DNA of 64,000 nucleotides from Pararhizobium arenae (lineage in GTDB: Bacteria > Pseudomonadota > Alphaproteobacteria > Rhizobiales > Rhizobiaceae): NCBI RefSeq assembly GCF_001931685.1, contig NZ_MOOY01000002.1, positions 62,001-126,000 on the forward strand, given 5' to 3'. How positions within the stretch are numbered: the first letter of the stretch is position 1; each line of letters starts with the position of its first letter. The notes under the pieces were generated by a model. The model was not told the DNA's origin and searched no databases. It saw only the letters and a program-made list of their open reading frames with translations. A program made the position numbers and the translations under genes. Positions 33,519 to 42,182 of the stretch are shown here, one piece after another.

Positions 33519-35015
33519 ATGAATGAACATGACAGAAAAGCCTATCTCGCCTCGGTAACGGATCGTTTTGTGCGAGGAGAGATGGACCGGCGCAGTTTCT
33601 TGCGCACCGCCAGCAAGCTCGGTCTCGGCGCGACCGCTCTGGGCATGGGTTTCGGTAACCGGCCCTTCATGCTGAACAAGGCATTCGCGCAGGAGCAACT
33701 TGCGCCCTCGCCGGACGTCATTGCCTGGCTGAAGGACGTTGGCAAGCCCTTCGCCGGCACGACGCTGAAGCTGGCGACGGAATCGACCCCACCCTCGAAC
33801 GCCATCAATTCGCAGCTGAAGAAGTATTTTGAGGAAGCGACCGGCATCAAGGTCGAGATCGAGGTGCTGCCGCTCGAACAGGTCCTGCAGAAGCTCACAC
33901 TCGACGTTGCCTCTTCGCTCGGCACCTATGATCTTTACTACATCGACCAGAGCTGGTCGGCATCGTTCAGTCAGGATGTCTTCGATCCGCGTGAGCAGAT
34001 CGCGGCCAAGACCGAGCTGGCCATGCCGAACTACAACATCGACGACTTCCTGCCGGCACTCGTCGACGGTATCTCGAAATACGAAGACCGGTGGGTTGGC
34101 GTTCCCTACGACATCCCGATCTTCATCATGATCTATCGCAAGGATATCTACGAGAAGCTCGGGCTGAAGGCGCCGGCGACCTTCGACGAACTGCTCACCA
34201 ACTCCGTGGCGATCACGAAGGAGATGGGCCCGACGACCTTTGGCTATGCCGGTCAGATGAAGTCCGGTCACTATGCGCTCGAATGCGAATGGACGTCGAT
34301 GCTCTGGGGCCATGGCGGCTCGATCTTCAACGCCGACAAGAAATTCGTCGGCAACGACGAGCAAGGCATCAAGGCGCTCGAATACTACACCAAGCTCAGG
34401 GAAATCATGCCGCCCGGCGTCGATGGCTGGACCTGGGACGGCCAAGGCCAGGCAGTCGCGCAAGGGGTTGCCGCCTCCATGCTCTCCTGGGGAGAGTTCT
34501 TCCCCTATTTCGACGATCCGACCCAGACCAAGGTCTCCGGTCTCTGCGAGGCGGTCATCCCGCCGCAACCGATCGCGCTTCGCAAGCCCGAGGAGTGCGG
34601 CTACGGCGAAATCCCTGGCGTCGGTCACCAGGGCGGTTCCTCGCTCGCCGTGTCGAAATATTCCAAGAGCCCTGACGCCGCATGGCTGTTTATGCAGTGG
34701 GCGACCTGCGCCGACACGCAGGCGCTTATCACCGCGCTCGGCGGCGGCACGGGCCCGACCCGGGCCTCCGTCTATGACGATCCACGCGTCAAGGCCAATG
34801 CCCGCGTCGGCGCCGGAACGACACGGCATCTGCCGGTCGTTCGCGAAACGATCGCCAAGTATATGGGTTCGGAGCCGGATCTGCCGGAATGGGCACAGAT
34901 CTCTTCCGATACCATTCCCGTCGGTCTCGGCAAGTATTTCGCCGGCAGTTACGGCTCCCCGAAAGAAGCGATGGACGACATCGCCTCCCAGATCGAGACC
35001 GTTATGAAGGGCTGA
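33519..35015 (+). CDS. Sugar/polyol ABC binding protein with twin-arginine signal
   Basis: A 498-residue periplasmic binding protein. The start at 33519 follows GGAGGAGGAAGAAAGC. The N-terminus EMDRRSFLRTASKLGLGATALGMG carries a Tat-type RR motif, so export is probably after folding, as in many rhizobial sugar-binding proteins. The body is a MalE/UgpB-like two-lobe fold, longer than usual, with PYDIPIFIMIYRKDIYEKLG, WTWDGQGQAVAQGVAASMLSWGEFFPYFDDP and GVGHQGGSSLAVSKYSKSPDAAWLFMQWAT. It defines the ligand of this locus, which is not evident. Hairpins lie on both sides of the gene. Confidence 0.9.
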   Translation: MNEHDRKAYLASVTDRFVRGEMDRRSFLRTASKLGLGATALGMGFGNRPFMLNKAFAQEQLAPSPDVIAWLKDVGKPFAGTTLKLATESTPPSNAINSQLKKYFEEATGIKVEIEVLPLEQVLQKLTLDVASSLGTYDLYYIDQSWSASFSQDVFDPREQIAAKTELAMPNYNIDDFLPALVDGISKYEDRWVGVPYDIPIFIMIYRKDIYEKLGLKAPATFDELLTNSVAITKEMGPTTFGYAGQMKSGHYALECEWTSMLWGHGGSIFNADKKFVGNDEQGIKALEYYTKLREIMPPGVDGWTWDGQGQAVAQGVAASMLSWGEFFPYFDDPTQTKVSGLCEAVIPPQPIALRKPEECGYGEIPGVGHQGGSSLAVSKYSKSPDAAWLFMQWATCADTQALITALGGGTGPTRASVYDDPRVKANARVGAGTTRHLPVVRETIAKYMGSEPDLPEWAQISSDTIPVGLGKYFAGSYGSPKEAMDDIASQIETVMKG

Positions 35016-35027
35016 TGCCGGAAGCTG

Positions 35028-35057
35028 GAAGGGGCGTCATGCTCGTGACGCCCCTTC
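35028..35057 (+). terminator. Intra-operon 12-bp hairpin after the binding-protein gene
   Basis: GAAGGGGCGTCA (35028-35039) pairs perfectly with TGACGCCCCTTC (35046-35057) around a six-base loop. No T-run follows. It likely stabilises the upstream mRNA and partly reduces readthrough, giving more binding protein than downstream enzymes. Confidence 0.5.
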
Positions 35058-35094
35058 GATCGGCGCACTGCAACACGTAAGGGAGGATGTTGCG

Positions 35095-35817
35095 TTGGGA
35101 AAGCCTTTGATTGCGATTACGGGTGCGAGTTCTGGGATAGGCGAGGCGGTCGCCCGTGCTTTTTCTGTCGCCGGCCACCCTTTGTTGCTGATGGCCCGCC
35201 GGCTTGACCGGCTGGAGAAACTCGGTTTGCCCAATGCGGTGTTGCGGCAGGCGGACGTCCGCGATCGTGATGCCATCGTTGCCGCGGTCAAGGCGGCCGA
35301 AGGCGAACATGGCCCGGTGGATATGATGTTTGCCAATGCCGGGATTGCTCGCCTCGGAGACATTGCCCGTCAGCCGCCCGAAGACTGGGACGAGATGATC
35401 GATATCAACACCAAGGGCGTGATGAACAGCGTCTATGCCGTCATGAACGGCATGATCGAGCGCAAGCACGGCACACTGATGATGATGAGTTCGATCGCCG
35501 GTCGGAAGGTCTATCCCGATCACACCGTCTATTGCGGCACCAAGTTCTTCGTCCACGCGGTGTCGGAAAGCCTGCGTGAATACCTCTCTCCACATGACGT
35601 CCGTGTCATCGTCATCTCCCCGGGAATTATAGATACGGAGGTGCTGGATGGTGTGCGCGACGAAACAACGCTTGCCAATTACAAGGCCAACAAGGCGGCG
35701 ATCGGCGGCGGGATTTCGGCGGATATCGTGGCCGAGCTGATCCTCGATGCCTACCAGAAGCCGCAACGCGCCATCGTCCAGGAAATCGTCATCACGCCAA
35801 CCCGGCAGAAATATTGA
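35095..35817 (+). CDS. Short-chain dehydrogenase/reductase
   Basis: A 240-residue NAD(P)-dependent SDR. It starts at TTG with GGGAGGATG just upstream. Motifs: ITGASSGIGEAVARAF, FANAGIARLG, catalytic Ser in MMMSSIAGRKVYPDHTVYCGTK with Tyr and Lys, and SPGIIDTEVLDGV. It resembles the broad serine 3-dehydrogenase/sorbitol-type group. In this operon it probably oxidises a polyol or ketose intermediate. The C-terminal part (ELILDAYQKPQRAIVQEIVITPTRQKY) is the usual end of YdfG-like SDRs. Confidence 0.9.
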   Translation: MGKPLIAITGASSGIGEAVARAFSVAGHPLLLMARRLDRLEKLGLPNAVLRQADVRDRDAIVAAVKAAEGEHGPVDMMFANAGIARLGDIARQPPEDWDEMIDINTKGVMNSVYAVMNGMIERKHGTLMMMSSIAGRKVYPDHTVYCGTKFFVHAVSESLREYLSPHDVRVIVISPGIIDTEVLDGVRDETTLANYKANKAAIGGGISADIVAELILDAYQKPQRAIVQEIVITPTRQKY

Positions 35818-35876
35818 AGCATCGCAGCTCCGTTCCGTGTGGACGGGAAAAGCTACTCATTGGAGTGAAGATTACC

Positions 35877-36941
35877 ATGGCGACCGTGGAATATCAGCGC
35901 ATCGGAAAATCCTTCGGCGCCTTTACGATCATGCGCGATGTCTCGTTCAAGATCGAAGATCACGAGTTCGTTGTTCTGCTCGGGCCGTCCGGCTGCGGCA
36001 AGACAACCCTGCTTCGGATGACTGCTGGCCTGGAGACCGTCAGCGAGGGAGACCTGCTGATCGATGGAAAGCGGGTGAACGACATGCATCCGCGCGATCG
36101 CTCGATCGCGATGGTGTTCCAGAACTACGCGCTCTATCCGACGATGAAGGTTTATGACAACATCGCCTTCTCACTCGAAGTCGCCAAGGTTCCTGCCGCC
36201 GAAATCCGGAAAAAGGTGGAATGGGCGGCAGCGACGCTGAACCTGACCGACTATCTTGGCCGCTATCCCAAGGAACTCTCCGGTGGCCAGCGCCAGCGCG
36301 TTGCCATGGGCCGTGCCATGGTGCGCGAGGCAGCGGTCTTTCTCTTCGACGAGCCGCTTTCGAACCTGGACGCGAAGCTGCGCGCCCATATGCGCACGGA
36401 AATCCGCCAGCTGCACAATCGTCTGAGGACGACCACCATCTACGTTACCCACGATCAGATTGAGGCCATGACCATGGCGGACAAGATCGTCGTCATGCGG
36501 GCCGGTAAGATCGAACAGATCGGCTCTCCCGATGATGTCTATGACCGCCCGGCAAGCAAGTACGTCGCAGATTTCATCGGCTCCTCGGCCATCAACTTCC
36601 TCCCCGGAACGGTCGTCGTGGCCGATGGCATTCCTGCTGTCGACACGGCGACCGGACGGGTACCGCTCGATAAATCGACGGCAGCGAAGCCGGGGCAGTC
36701 TGTCGTGATCGGATTGCGTCCGACCGATATCCAGGTGGATTCTGCCGGGCCGCTCGCGGCGAAGTCGGTCCTGGTCGAGCGTCTGGGGCATGATGCGCAG
36801 CTGTTCTGCGACGGTCCGGATGGCCGGTTCGTCGCGGTCGTCGACAAGGCCGTGCGTCTCTCGCCCGGAACAGATGTGCGTTTCAGTGTGCCCACCTCCA
36901 AGGTTCACGTTTTCGATGCCGCGACCGAGGCCCGCATTTAG
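35877..36941 (+). CDS. Sugar ABC transporter ATP-binding protein (MalK/UgpC type)
   Basis: A 354-residue ATPase from the ATG at 35877 (GGAGTGAAGATTACC before it). Walker A GPSGCGKTT, Q-loop MVFQNYALYPT, LSGGQRQRVAMGRAMV, Walker B AVFLFDEPLSNLDAKL and switch His YVTHDQIEAM. A C-terminal TOBE domain follows. It energises the two permeases and binding protein encoded in the same operon. Confidence 0.93.
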   Translation: MATVEYQRIGKSFGAFTIMRDVSFKIEDHEFVVLLGPSGCGKTTLLRMTAGLETVSEGDLLIDGKRVNDMHPRDRSIAMVFQNYALYPTMKVYDNIAFSLEVAKVPAAEIRKKVEWAAATLNLTDYLGRYPKELSGGQRQRVAMGRAMVREAAVFLFDEPLSNLDAKLRAHMRTEIRQLHNRLRTTTIYVTHDQIEAMTMADKIVVMRAGKIEQIGSPDDVYDRPASKYVADFIGSSAINFLPGTVVVADGIPAVDTATGRVPLDKSTAAKPGQSVVIGLRPTDIQVDSAGPLAAKSVLVERLGHDAQLFCDGPDGRFVAVVDKAVRLSPGTDVRFSVPTSKVHVFDAATEARI

Positions 36942-37011
36942 GTTCACGGGCTCTCTCAATCACAGGTTTTTTGCGCCGTGCCGGACCCGGACGGTCAGGA
37001 AAGGAAGTTTC

Positions 37012-39060
37012 ATGAAATCGCGCTGGTCGGATTCCGAATTTGCCGCCGTTGTCGACGCTTACGTTGCCAAAGGCATCAACCGCGACCTTGCTGTCCGCAC
37101 CTACACGACCCGGTTACTCGGCTGCGATCCGGAGCTGGTTCTGCACGGCGGCGGCAACACCTCGGTTAAAACCGTTCTGACGGAAATGGATGGGACCGAA
37201 GTGGAGGTGCTTTGTGTCAAGGGCAGCGGGTGGGATATGGGGACAATCGAGCCTCAGGGTTTGCCAGCCGTGCGCCTTGAGCCGTTGCGCGCCATGGTCG
37301 GTTTCCAAACGCTCTCCGATGACGACATGGTGATGCTGCAGCGCCGGCTGCTGATCGATCCATCCGCGCCTAATCCGTCTGTCGAAGCGATCCTGCACGC
37401 CCTTCTGCCGTTCAAGCATATCGACCATACCCATGCGAACGCCATCGTATCCTTGACCAACCAGCCCCATGGCGAAGAGATCATCCGTGACCTTTTCCCG
37501 GATTCGATCATCGTTCCCTATGTCATGCCGGGCTTCGACCTTGCCAAGGTCTGTGATGCGGCCTACAGCGCCAATCCCAGGGGCGACGGCATGATCCTCT
37601 TAAAACATGGCATCTTCACATGGTCGGACGATCCGCGAACCTCCTATGAGGACATGATCGCCAAGATCGAAAAGGCGGAAAAACGCATCGCCAAAGGCCA
37701 GGTAAAGCCGTTCCGGAGCGTCGCTGTCCCGGGAGGGCTGGCCGATGCTGCAGACATCGCACCCATCCTTCGGGGCGCGCTTGCCATCGACACGGGCAAG
37801 GACGGTGAGCCCAGGCGCTTCGTGCTCGAGCATCGTTCGAACGAACGAATTCTCGACTTCTGCAATTCGGATAAGGTTGAAAGCCTTGTGCATCGCGGCA
37901 ACGCAACCCCGGAACACGTCATTCACATCAAGCGCTTTGGCGTTGCACTCCCGGCGCCGCAGAAGGACAAGCTTGACGAATGGTCAGCAGAGGTGCGCGC
38001 GGCGGTCGCGCGCTACGAGGCCGATTACACCGACTATTTCACCCGCAACAATGCCCGTGCAGGCGGTAACAAGCAAATGCTCGACCCGAAACCCCGTGTT
38101 TTCTACGTGGCCGGAGTAGGTCTCTTTGCCGCCGGCGCGGCGCACAAAAATGCTGTCGTTGCAGCCGACGTGGCGGAGGCGACCATCGAGGTCATCACCA
38201 ATGCCGAGGGGATTGATGCTTTCGAGGCTCTTTCCGAGGTCGATCTCTTCGACATCGAATATTGGTCGCTTGAACAGGCCAAGCTCACAAAGGTTCAAGA
38301 GAAGCCGCTCACCCGGCATGTAGCGATTGTGACGGGGGCGGCAAGCGGCCTTGGTCTGGCGGTCGCCGAAGCGCTGAAGGCAGAAGGGGCAGACGTCGCC
38401 CTGTTCGATATCTCGGAAGAGCCCCTGAAAGCGGCGGCGAAGCGGCTCGGTGCGTTGCCTGTCATCTGCGATGTGAGCAGCCCCGACGCGGTGGATAGTG
38501 CCGTGGCGGAGGTCGCCCGTCATTTCGGCGGCATCGACATCCTGATCTCCAATGCCGGCGCGGCCTTTCAGGGCAGGCTTCTCTCGGTGGACGAGGCCAC
38601 ATTCCGCAAGGCCTTCGAGCTGAATTTCTGGAGCCATCACTATGTTGCACGGGCCGTCGTCCGCGTGATGGAAAAACAGCAAACCGGCGGCGCGCTGGTT
38701 TTCAACGTCTCGAAGCAGGCGGTCAATCCGGGAGCAGATTTCGGTCCCTACGGCACATCGAAAGCAGCGCTGATGGCGCTGATGCGGCAATATGCTGTGG
38801 AGCACGGCGCGTCCGGCATCACCTCGAACGCTGTCAACGCCGACCGCATCCGCACCGGCTTGATGACAGACCAGATGGTGGAGGACCGCTCGAAAGCGCG
38901 CGGCCTGACACCGGAGGAATACATGCGCGGCAACATGCTGAAGCGCGAGGTAACGGCTGCGGACGTGGCGGCGGCATTCCTGCACCTTGCCAAGGCCCGC
39001 GCTTCGACAGGCGCTGTCATCACCGTGGATGGGGGTAACGTCGCCGCGATGATGCGATAG
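37012..39060 (+). CDS. Bifunctional class II aldolase / short-chain dehydrogenase (RhaD-type fusion)
   Basis: A 682-residue fusion; AGGAAAGGAAGTTTC precedes the ATG. Residues about 30-330 are a class II aldolase/adducin domain with HGGGNTSVK, the zinc-binding HTHAN motif and LLKHGIFTW. Residues about 430-682 are an SDR domain: VTGAASGLGLAVAEALK, SNAGAAFQG, Ser/Tyr/Lys in NVSKQAVNPGADFGPYGTSKAA. Characterised fusions of this architecture cleave L-rhamnulose-1-phosphate to DHAP and lactaldehyde and oxidise the aldehyde. The surrounding genes are not rhamnose genes (no RhaI/RhaU), so a different ketose phosphate is likely. It probably yields DHAP plus an aldehyde oxidised or reduced by its own second domain. 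Confidence 0.92.
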   Translation: MKSRWSDSEFAAVVDAYVAKGINRDLAVRTYTTRLLGCDPELVLHGGGNTSVKTVLTEMDGTEVEVLCVKGSGWDMGTIEPQGLPAVRLEPLRAMVGFQTLSDDDMVMLQRRLLIDPSAPNPSVEAILHALLPFKHIDHTHANAIVSLTNQPHGEEIIRDLFPDSIIVPYVMPGFDLAKVCDAAYSANPRGDGMILLKHGIFTWSDDPRTSYEDMIAKIEKAEKRIAKGQVKPFRSVAVPGGLADAADIAPILRGALAIDTGKDGEPRRFVLEHRSNERILDFCNSDKVESLVHRGNATPEHVIHIKRFGVALPAPQKDKLDEWSAEVRAAVARYEADYTDYFTRNNARAGGNKQMLDPKPRVFYVAGVGLFAAGAAHKNAVVAADVAEATIEVITNAEGIDAFEALSEVDLFDIEYWSLEQAKLTKVQEKPLTRHVAIVTGAASGLGLAVAEALKAEGADVALFDISEEPLKAAAKRLGALPVICDVSSPDAVDSAVAEVARHFGGIDILISNAGAAFQGRLLSVDEATFRKAFELNFWSHHYVARAVVRVMEKQQTGGALVFNVSKQAVNPGADFGPYGTSKAALMALMRQYAVEHGASGITSNAVNADRIRTGLMTDQMVEDRSKARGLTPEEYMRGNMLKREVTAADVAAAFLHLAKARASTGAVITVDGGNVAAMMR

Positions 39061-39135
39061 CGCGAAAGCGGCTTCCCGAGGCGGCGTGCCGGTCATCGCC
39101 GCTATATTGAAAATGGCATTGGAGGGACATCGCGC

Positions 39136-40164
39136 ATGGCAACCATCCTCATTCTGGGCGCTGGCGTCATGGGTTCGGCGCTCGCCGTTCCCGCGAGCGA
39201 CAACGGGCACATCGTTCTGCTTGCGGGAACCCCGCTTGATGCGCCTATCATCGACCAACTTAAGCAAAAAGGGGGCATCCACCCGAAGTTCGATAGCCCG
39301 CTTCCAAATACCGTACAGGTCCTGGCCAATGAGGAACTGACTGCGGAGCACGCGGAAGCCGCCGACCTTGTTGTCGTCGGCGTCTCCAGCCCCGGAATTG
39401 ACTGGGCGGTAAACCGGCTGAACGGGCTGCTGGCCTCTGACAAGCCCATCGCTTTCGTAACCAAGGGGTTGGATCGCGACGGAGAGCGTGTGGTGACCTA
39501 TGCCGAGACACTGCCCCACCGGATACGCAGGATGGCAACCTTCATCGGCATCGGCGGCCCCTGTATCGCCAAGGAGCTTGCGAGCCGCCTCCCGACACTC
39601 AGCGTTTATTCCGGCCCAGATCGCGAAGCGACTGGATGGGCGGCAGAACTGATGCGTACTCCCTATTATCGGCTTGCGGTCACCGAAGATGTAACAGGCG
39701 TCGAGGCTTGTGCGGCTCTGAAAAACTTCTTTGCCATCGGTGTGAGCGCCATGCAGACGCGCTACCCCGACCCGACGCGACCGGACGGGCAATCCAAGAA
39801 CCCGACGGCGGGAGCCTTCAATCAGGCGACGCAAGAGATGGCGGCGCTCTGTGAGCGCATTGGCGGGCGCCGTGCCACCGCCTTCGATCTTGCCGGTCTT
39901 GGCGATCTCCATGTGACCGTCGGTGGCGGACGCAACAGCAGGCTCGGTCACGGGTTGGGGCAGGGGCGTTCGGTCTCCGAAGTGAAAGCCGGCGAGCTTG
40001 CGGGTGAAACGGTTGAAGGCATCGATACGGCCCGAGTTGTCCTCGCCCTGCTGAGTCAAATCGAGAATGCGGAAAGTGAATTTCCATTGGCAACCGCCAT
40101 CACCAATGCCGTGACGACGAACGGGAAACTGGCCTTCGATTTCGGTAGGCTAGGCGCGATGTAG
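39136..40164 (+). CDS. GpsA-like NAD(P)-dependent glycerol-3-phosphate dehydrogenase family protein
   Basis: A 342-residue protein, with GGAGGGACATCGCGC before ATG. It has an N-terminal Rossmann motif ILGAGVMGSALAVPASDNGH, the catalytic Lys in EACAALKNFFAIG and the substrate-binding AGLGDLHVTVGGGRNSRLGHGLGQG and VEGIDTA segments of GpsA. The sequence is divergent from housekeeping GpsA (for example VMGSALAVPAS for the usual SWGTALA), suggesting a paralogue recruited to this pathway. It ends the locus. With the AraM-type gene at the head of the operon, the locus encodes dehydrogenases for both stereochemical types of glycerol-phosphate-like ends. Confidence 0.88.
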   Translation: MATILILGAGVMGSALAVPASDNGHIVLLAGTPLDAPIIDQLKQKGGIHPKFDSPLPNTVQVLANEELTAEHAEAADLVVVGVSSPGIDWAVNRLNGLLASDKPIAFVTKGLDRDGERVVTYAETLPHRIRRMATFIGIGGPCIAKELASRLPTLSVYSGPDREATGWAAELMRTPYYRLAVTEDVTGVEACAALKNFFAIGVSAMQTRYPDPTRPDGQSKNPTAGAFNQATQEMAALCERIGGRRATAFDLAGLGDLHVTVGGGRNSRLGHGLGQGRSVSEVKAGELAGETVEGIDTARVVLALLSQIENAESEFPLATAITNAVTTNGKLAFDFGRLGAM

Positions 40165-40283
40165 ATCGGACCTCTTGCCGGTACCCGTCCATTATTTTCG
40201 GCAGGCGCTAAGCCCTGACGCACCTTGAAATTTTTTATGGTCAAGCTGAAGGGGCATAGCCGTTTACAACGATCGGTTCGTGG

Positions 40284-40312
40284 GCGGCGGCAGCAAGACC
40301 TGCTGCCGCCGC
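40284..40312. terminator. Strong GC-rich hairpin between convergent genes
   Basis: GCGGCGGCAGC (40284-40294) pairs perfectly with GCTGCCGCCGC (40302-40312). It sits between the ends of the GpsA-like gene and the Ohr-type gene, so it can terminate both. No clear T-run. Confidence 0.55.
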
Positions 40313-40321
40313 GCAAAATGT

Positions 40322-40735
40322 CTATCGCAGTTGGACGTCGACTGTCGCCGTGCCTTTCAGTGCATTCGAATAGGCACATATCCGGCGGGCTTCGTCCACG
40401 AGGCGAAGAGTGTCGGATTGACCGAGGCCCTCCACGACCGGCTCCAGCAGCGCGTCGATCCCGTACGCACCTGCCTCGTTTACCGTCAGCGTGACGGTCG
40501 CGCTTACTGCGATCGACTGGGGAGAGAGGCCAAGCGACTTGGCCGCGACACCGAGTGATGAGGTGAAGCATGCGCCGAAGCCTGCGGCGAAGAGTTGCTC
40601 CGGATTTGTGCCGTGCCCGCTTCCACCAAGCACCCTCGGGAACGCAAGTGCGACATCAAGCTGAGCGTCGTCGGACCGTGCCTTGCCATCACGCCCGCCC
40701 TTGATAACCACCGTGGTCGTATAAAGCTTTTTCAC
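40322..40735 (-). CDS. Ohr/OsmC-family organic hydroperoxide peroxidase
   Basis: A 137-residue thiol peroxidase reducing organic hydroperoxides in the cytoplasm. The two catalytic Cys are in AAGFGACFTSSL (about residue 56) and DEARRICAYSNALKG (about residue 120), and the N-terminal GGRDGKARSDDAQLDVALAFP is typical of Ohr rather than OsmC. It follows the SnoaL-like gene with a 12-base gap and is likely co-transcribed with it. Regulation would then be by the divergent TetR rather than by the OhrR-like protein encoded at 23250. Confidence 0.92.
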   Translation of the reverse strand: MKKLYTTTVVIKGGRDGKARSDDAQLDVALAFPRVLGGSGHGTNPEQLFAAGFGACFTSSLGVAAKSLGLSPQSIAVSATVTLTVNEAGAYGIDALLEPVVEGLGQSDTLRLVDEARRICAYSNALKGTATVDVQLR

Positions 40736-40747
40736 AGTAAACCTCCT

Positions 40748-41314
40748 TCAGCGGTCAGCCGGCTTGGCGGCCAGGTCGTAGAACGCCTGCGGCATGCCTT
40801 TGACGCCGAGTTGGGCAAAGGCTCGCGGCCAGTCGAACTGGTCCCAATGTTCGTACAGCTGGCCGTCGCGAACGCTCCAGACATCGATAGCATCGAACTC
40901 GAGCTTCTGCCCCTTCGGCTCTATGCCGAGCAGGCGCGCACCCGTTACCGTGCCTTGCCAGGTCCAGCGCGTGACCACCCGCTCTTCCGTCGCGAATACG
41001 TCCCGCAGGGTGAAACGCGCATCGGGCATCGCCTGATAGATGACGGGGATGAAGTCGATCAGACCCTGACGGCCCTCGGGAACGAGAGGGTTGTGCTGGA
41101 TATAGTCCTCGGCAACGAGAACGTTCAGCATCTCGATGCGCTTGTTCTGATCCGGTTCGTTGAGCATGACCTCTGAGAAGCTGCGGCCGAGCCACGCATT
41201 GTATTCAATCGTGCCCTTTTCGGCCGGCGGCGCGGGCAGGAGATCCGTGGCGGCGGCAAAAATGGGCCATGCGAAAGCATTCGCCAGCACGGTGGCGATC
41301 AGGAGGATCTTCAT
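40748..41314 (-). CDS. Exported SnoaL-like (ester cyclase-type) protein
   Basis: A 188-residue protein with a signal peptide (LLIATVLANAFAWPIFAAAT). The mature part is SnoaL/NTF2-like: RIEMLNVLVAEDYIQHNPLVPEGRQGLIDF, MPDARFTLRDVFATEERVVTRWTWQGT and FDAIDVWSVRDGQLYEHWDQFDW. Such proteins often appear with oxidative-stress or xenobiotic genes and are annotated as ester cyclases. The true substrate is unknown. The gene is divergent from a TetR regulator, with twin operators between. Confidence 0.85.
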   Translation of the reverse strand: MKILLIATVLANAFAWPIFAAATDLLPAPPAEKGTIEYNAWLGRSFSEVMLNEPDQNKRIEMLNVLVAEDYIQHNPLVPEGRQGLIDFIPVIYQAMPDARFTLRDVFATEERVVTRWTWQGTVTGARLLGIEPKGQKLEFDAIDVWSVRDGQLYEHWDQFDWPRAFAQLGVKGMPQAFYDLAAKPADR

Positions 41315-41382
41315 GTTCGTTGGTCCTTGGGAGCCGATGCGTCGGCGGCGACGACGGGCCTTCCGTCGTGAGATGCTTAATA

Positions 41383-41430
41383 AATGATCGATCGATCACA
41401 AACAAGATTGAATAATGATCGATCGATCAC
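41383..41430. promoter_or_regulatory. Twin TetR operators
   Basis: AATGATCGATCGATCAC occurs exactly twice, at 41383-41399 and 41414-41430, 31 bp apart (three helical turns). The core TGATCGATCGATCA is a 14-bp perfect palindrome, as expected for a TetR dimer. The region is shared by tetR and the SnoaL-like/ohr unit. Confidence 0.75.
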
Positions 41431-41490
41431 TAATTTGTGTTTTCACACTTTCACAGCATCGGTGGTAACTGGATTCAACGGGAGCAAACC

Positions 41491-42081
41491 ATGGCACGGC
41501 CGCGCAATTACGATGAGGGAGCCGTGATCACCGCGGCGATGAATGTCTTCTGGCGCAAGGGATATGTCGCCACATCCATGTCTGATCTTTACCAGGCGAC
41601 GGGTCTGAAGCCGGGCAACCTTTACGTAACGTTCCAAGACAAAGAGCACATGTTCCGCAAGGCCTTCGAAGCCTATGCGGCACAGTTTCGTGCCAGTTTG
41701 CCTCAAAATGCCCGGGGGCTTGAGGCCATCCGGTCGTGGCTCGACACGCAGGTTCGGCTTGCGACGGAAGATCCCGAGCGTAAGGGCTGCCTGATCGTCA
41801 ACACAGTCGCCGAGCGGTCTGCTCATTCCGCGGAAACGCAGGCCCTTGCCCAAGCGCGCCTCAATGAGATCATGGACTTTTTCCGCGAAGCATTGCGGGA
41901 CGCGGTGAAGATGCGCGAAATAGCGGTTGATACCGACATCGATCGTCATGTGGCAGCGCTGACCGGTGCGGTAATCGCTATTATGACGATGGGCCGGGGC
42001 GCCGCCGCCGCCGAGACGATCCAGGCAATTGGCCACGTCGCTTTTCACTCTCTAAAGCCGGAGACGAAGCCGGTCGGATAA
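41491..42081 (+). CDS. TetR-family repressor
   Basis: A 196-residue regulator; GGGAGCAAACC precedes the ATG. The N-terminal HTH (about 10-56) reads DEGAVITAAMNVFWRKGYVATSMSDLYQATGLKPGNLYVTFQDKEHMF, typical of the AcrR/NemR-type group. The C-terminal domain (60-190) binds the inducer, with two Cys-poor helices and one Cys in KGCLIVN that could be a redox or electrophile sensor as in NemR-like regulators. It probably represses itself and the divergent SnoaL-like/ohr genes through the twin palindromes. Confidence 0.93.
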   Translation: MARPRNYDEGAVITAAMNVFWRKGYVATSMSDLYQATGLKPGNLYVTFQDKEHMFRKAFEAYAAQFRASLPQNARGLEAIRSWLDTQVRLATEDPERKGCLIVNTVAERSAHSAETQALAQARLNEIMDFFREALRDAVKMREIAVDTDIDRHVAALTGAVIAIMTMGRGAAAAETIQAIGHVAFHSLKPETKPVG

Positions 42082-42182
42082 CGACGGCGAAGGCTTGTGA
42101 GAGGTATTCACGAGAGCTTGTTGTTCAAAAGTTCAGCGATAATCGCCGCACTGTCAGCGTCGTCATTGTGAACTGCGCCCGT

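Noticed and set aside
37984..40059. A 691-codon open frame on the minus strand across the aldolase and GpsA-like genes
   Set aside because: It is antisense to two well-supported genes, its translation is rich in Arg/His/Gly with no family motif, and it has no ribosome site. GC-rich codon bias creates such frames.
26581..40164. A rhamnose utilisation locus
   Set aside because: The aldolase-SDR fusion resembles RhaD, but there is no rhamnose isomerase or mutarotase and the regulator is SorC-type. The AraM and GpsA homologues are not part of rhamnose pathways.
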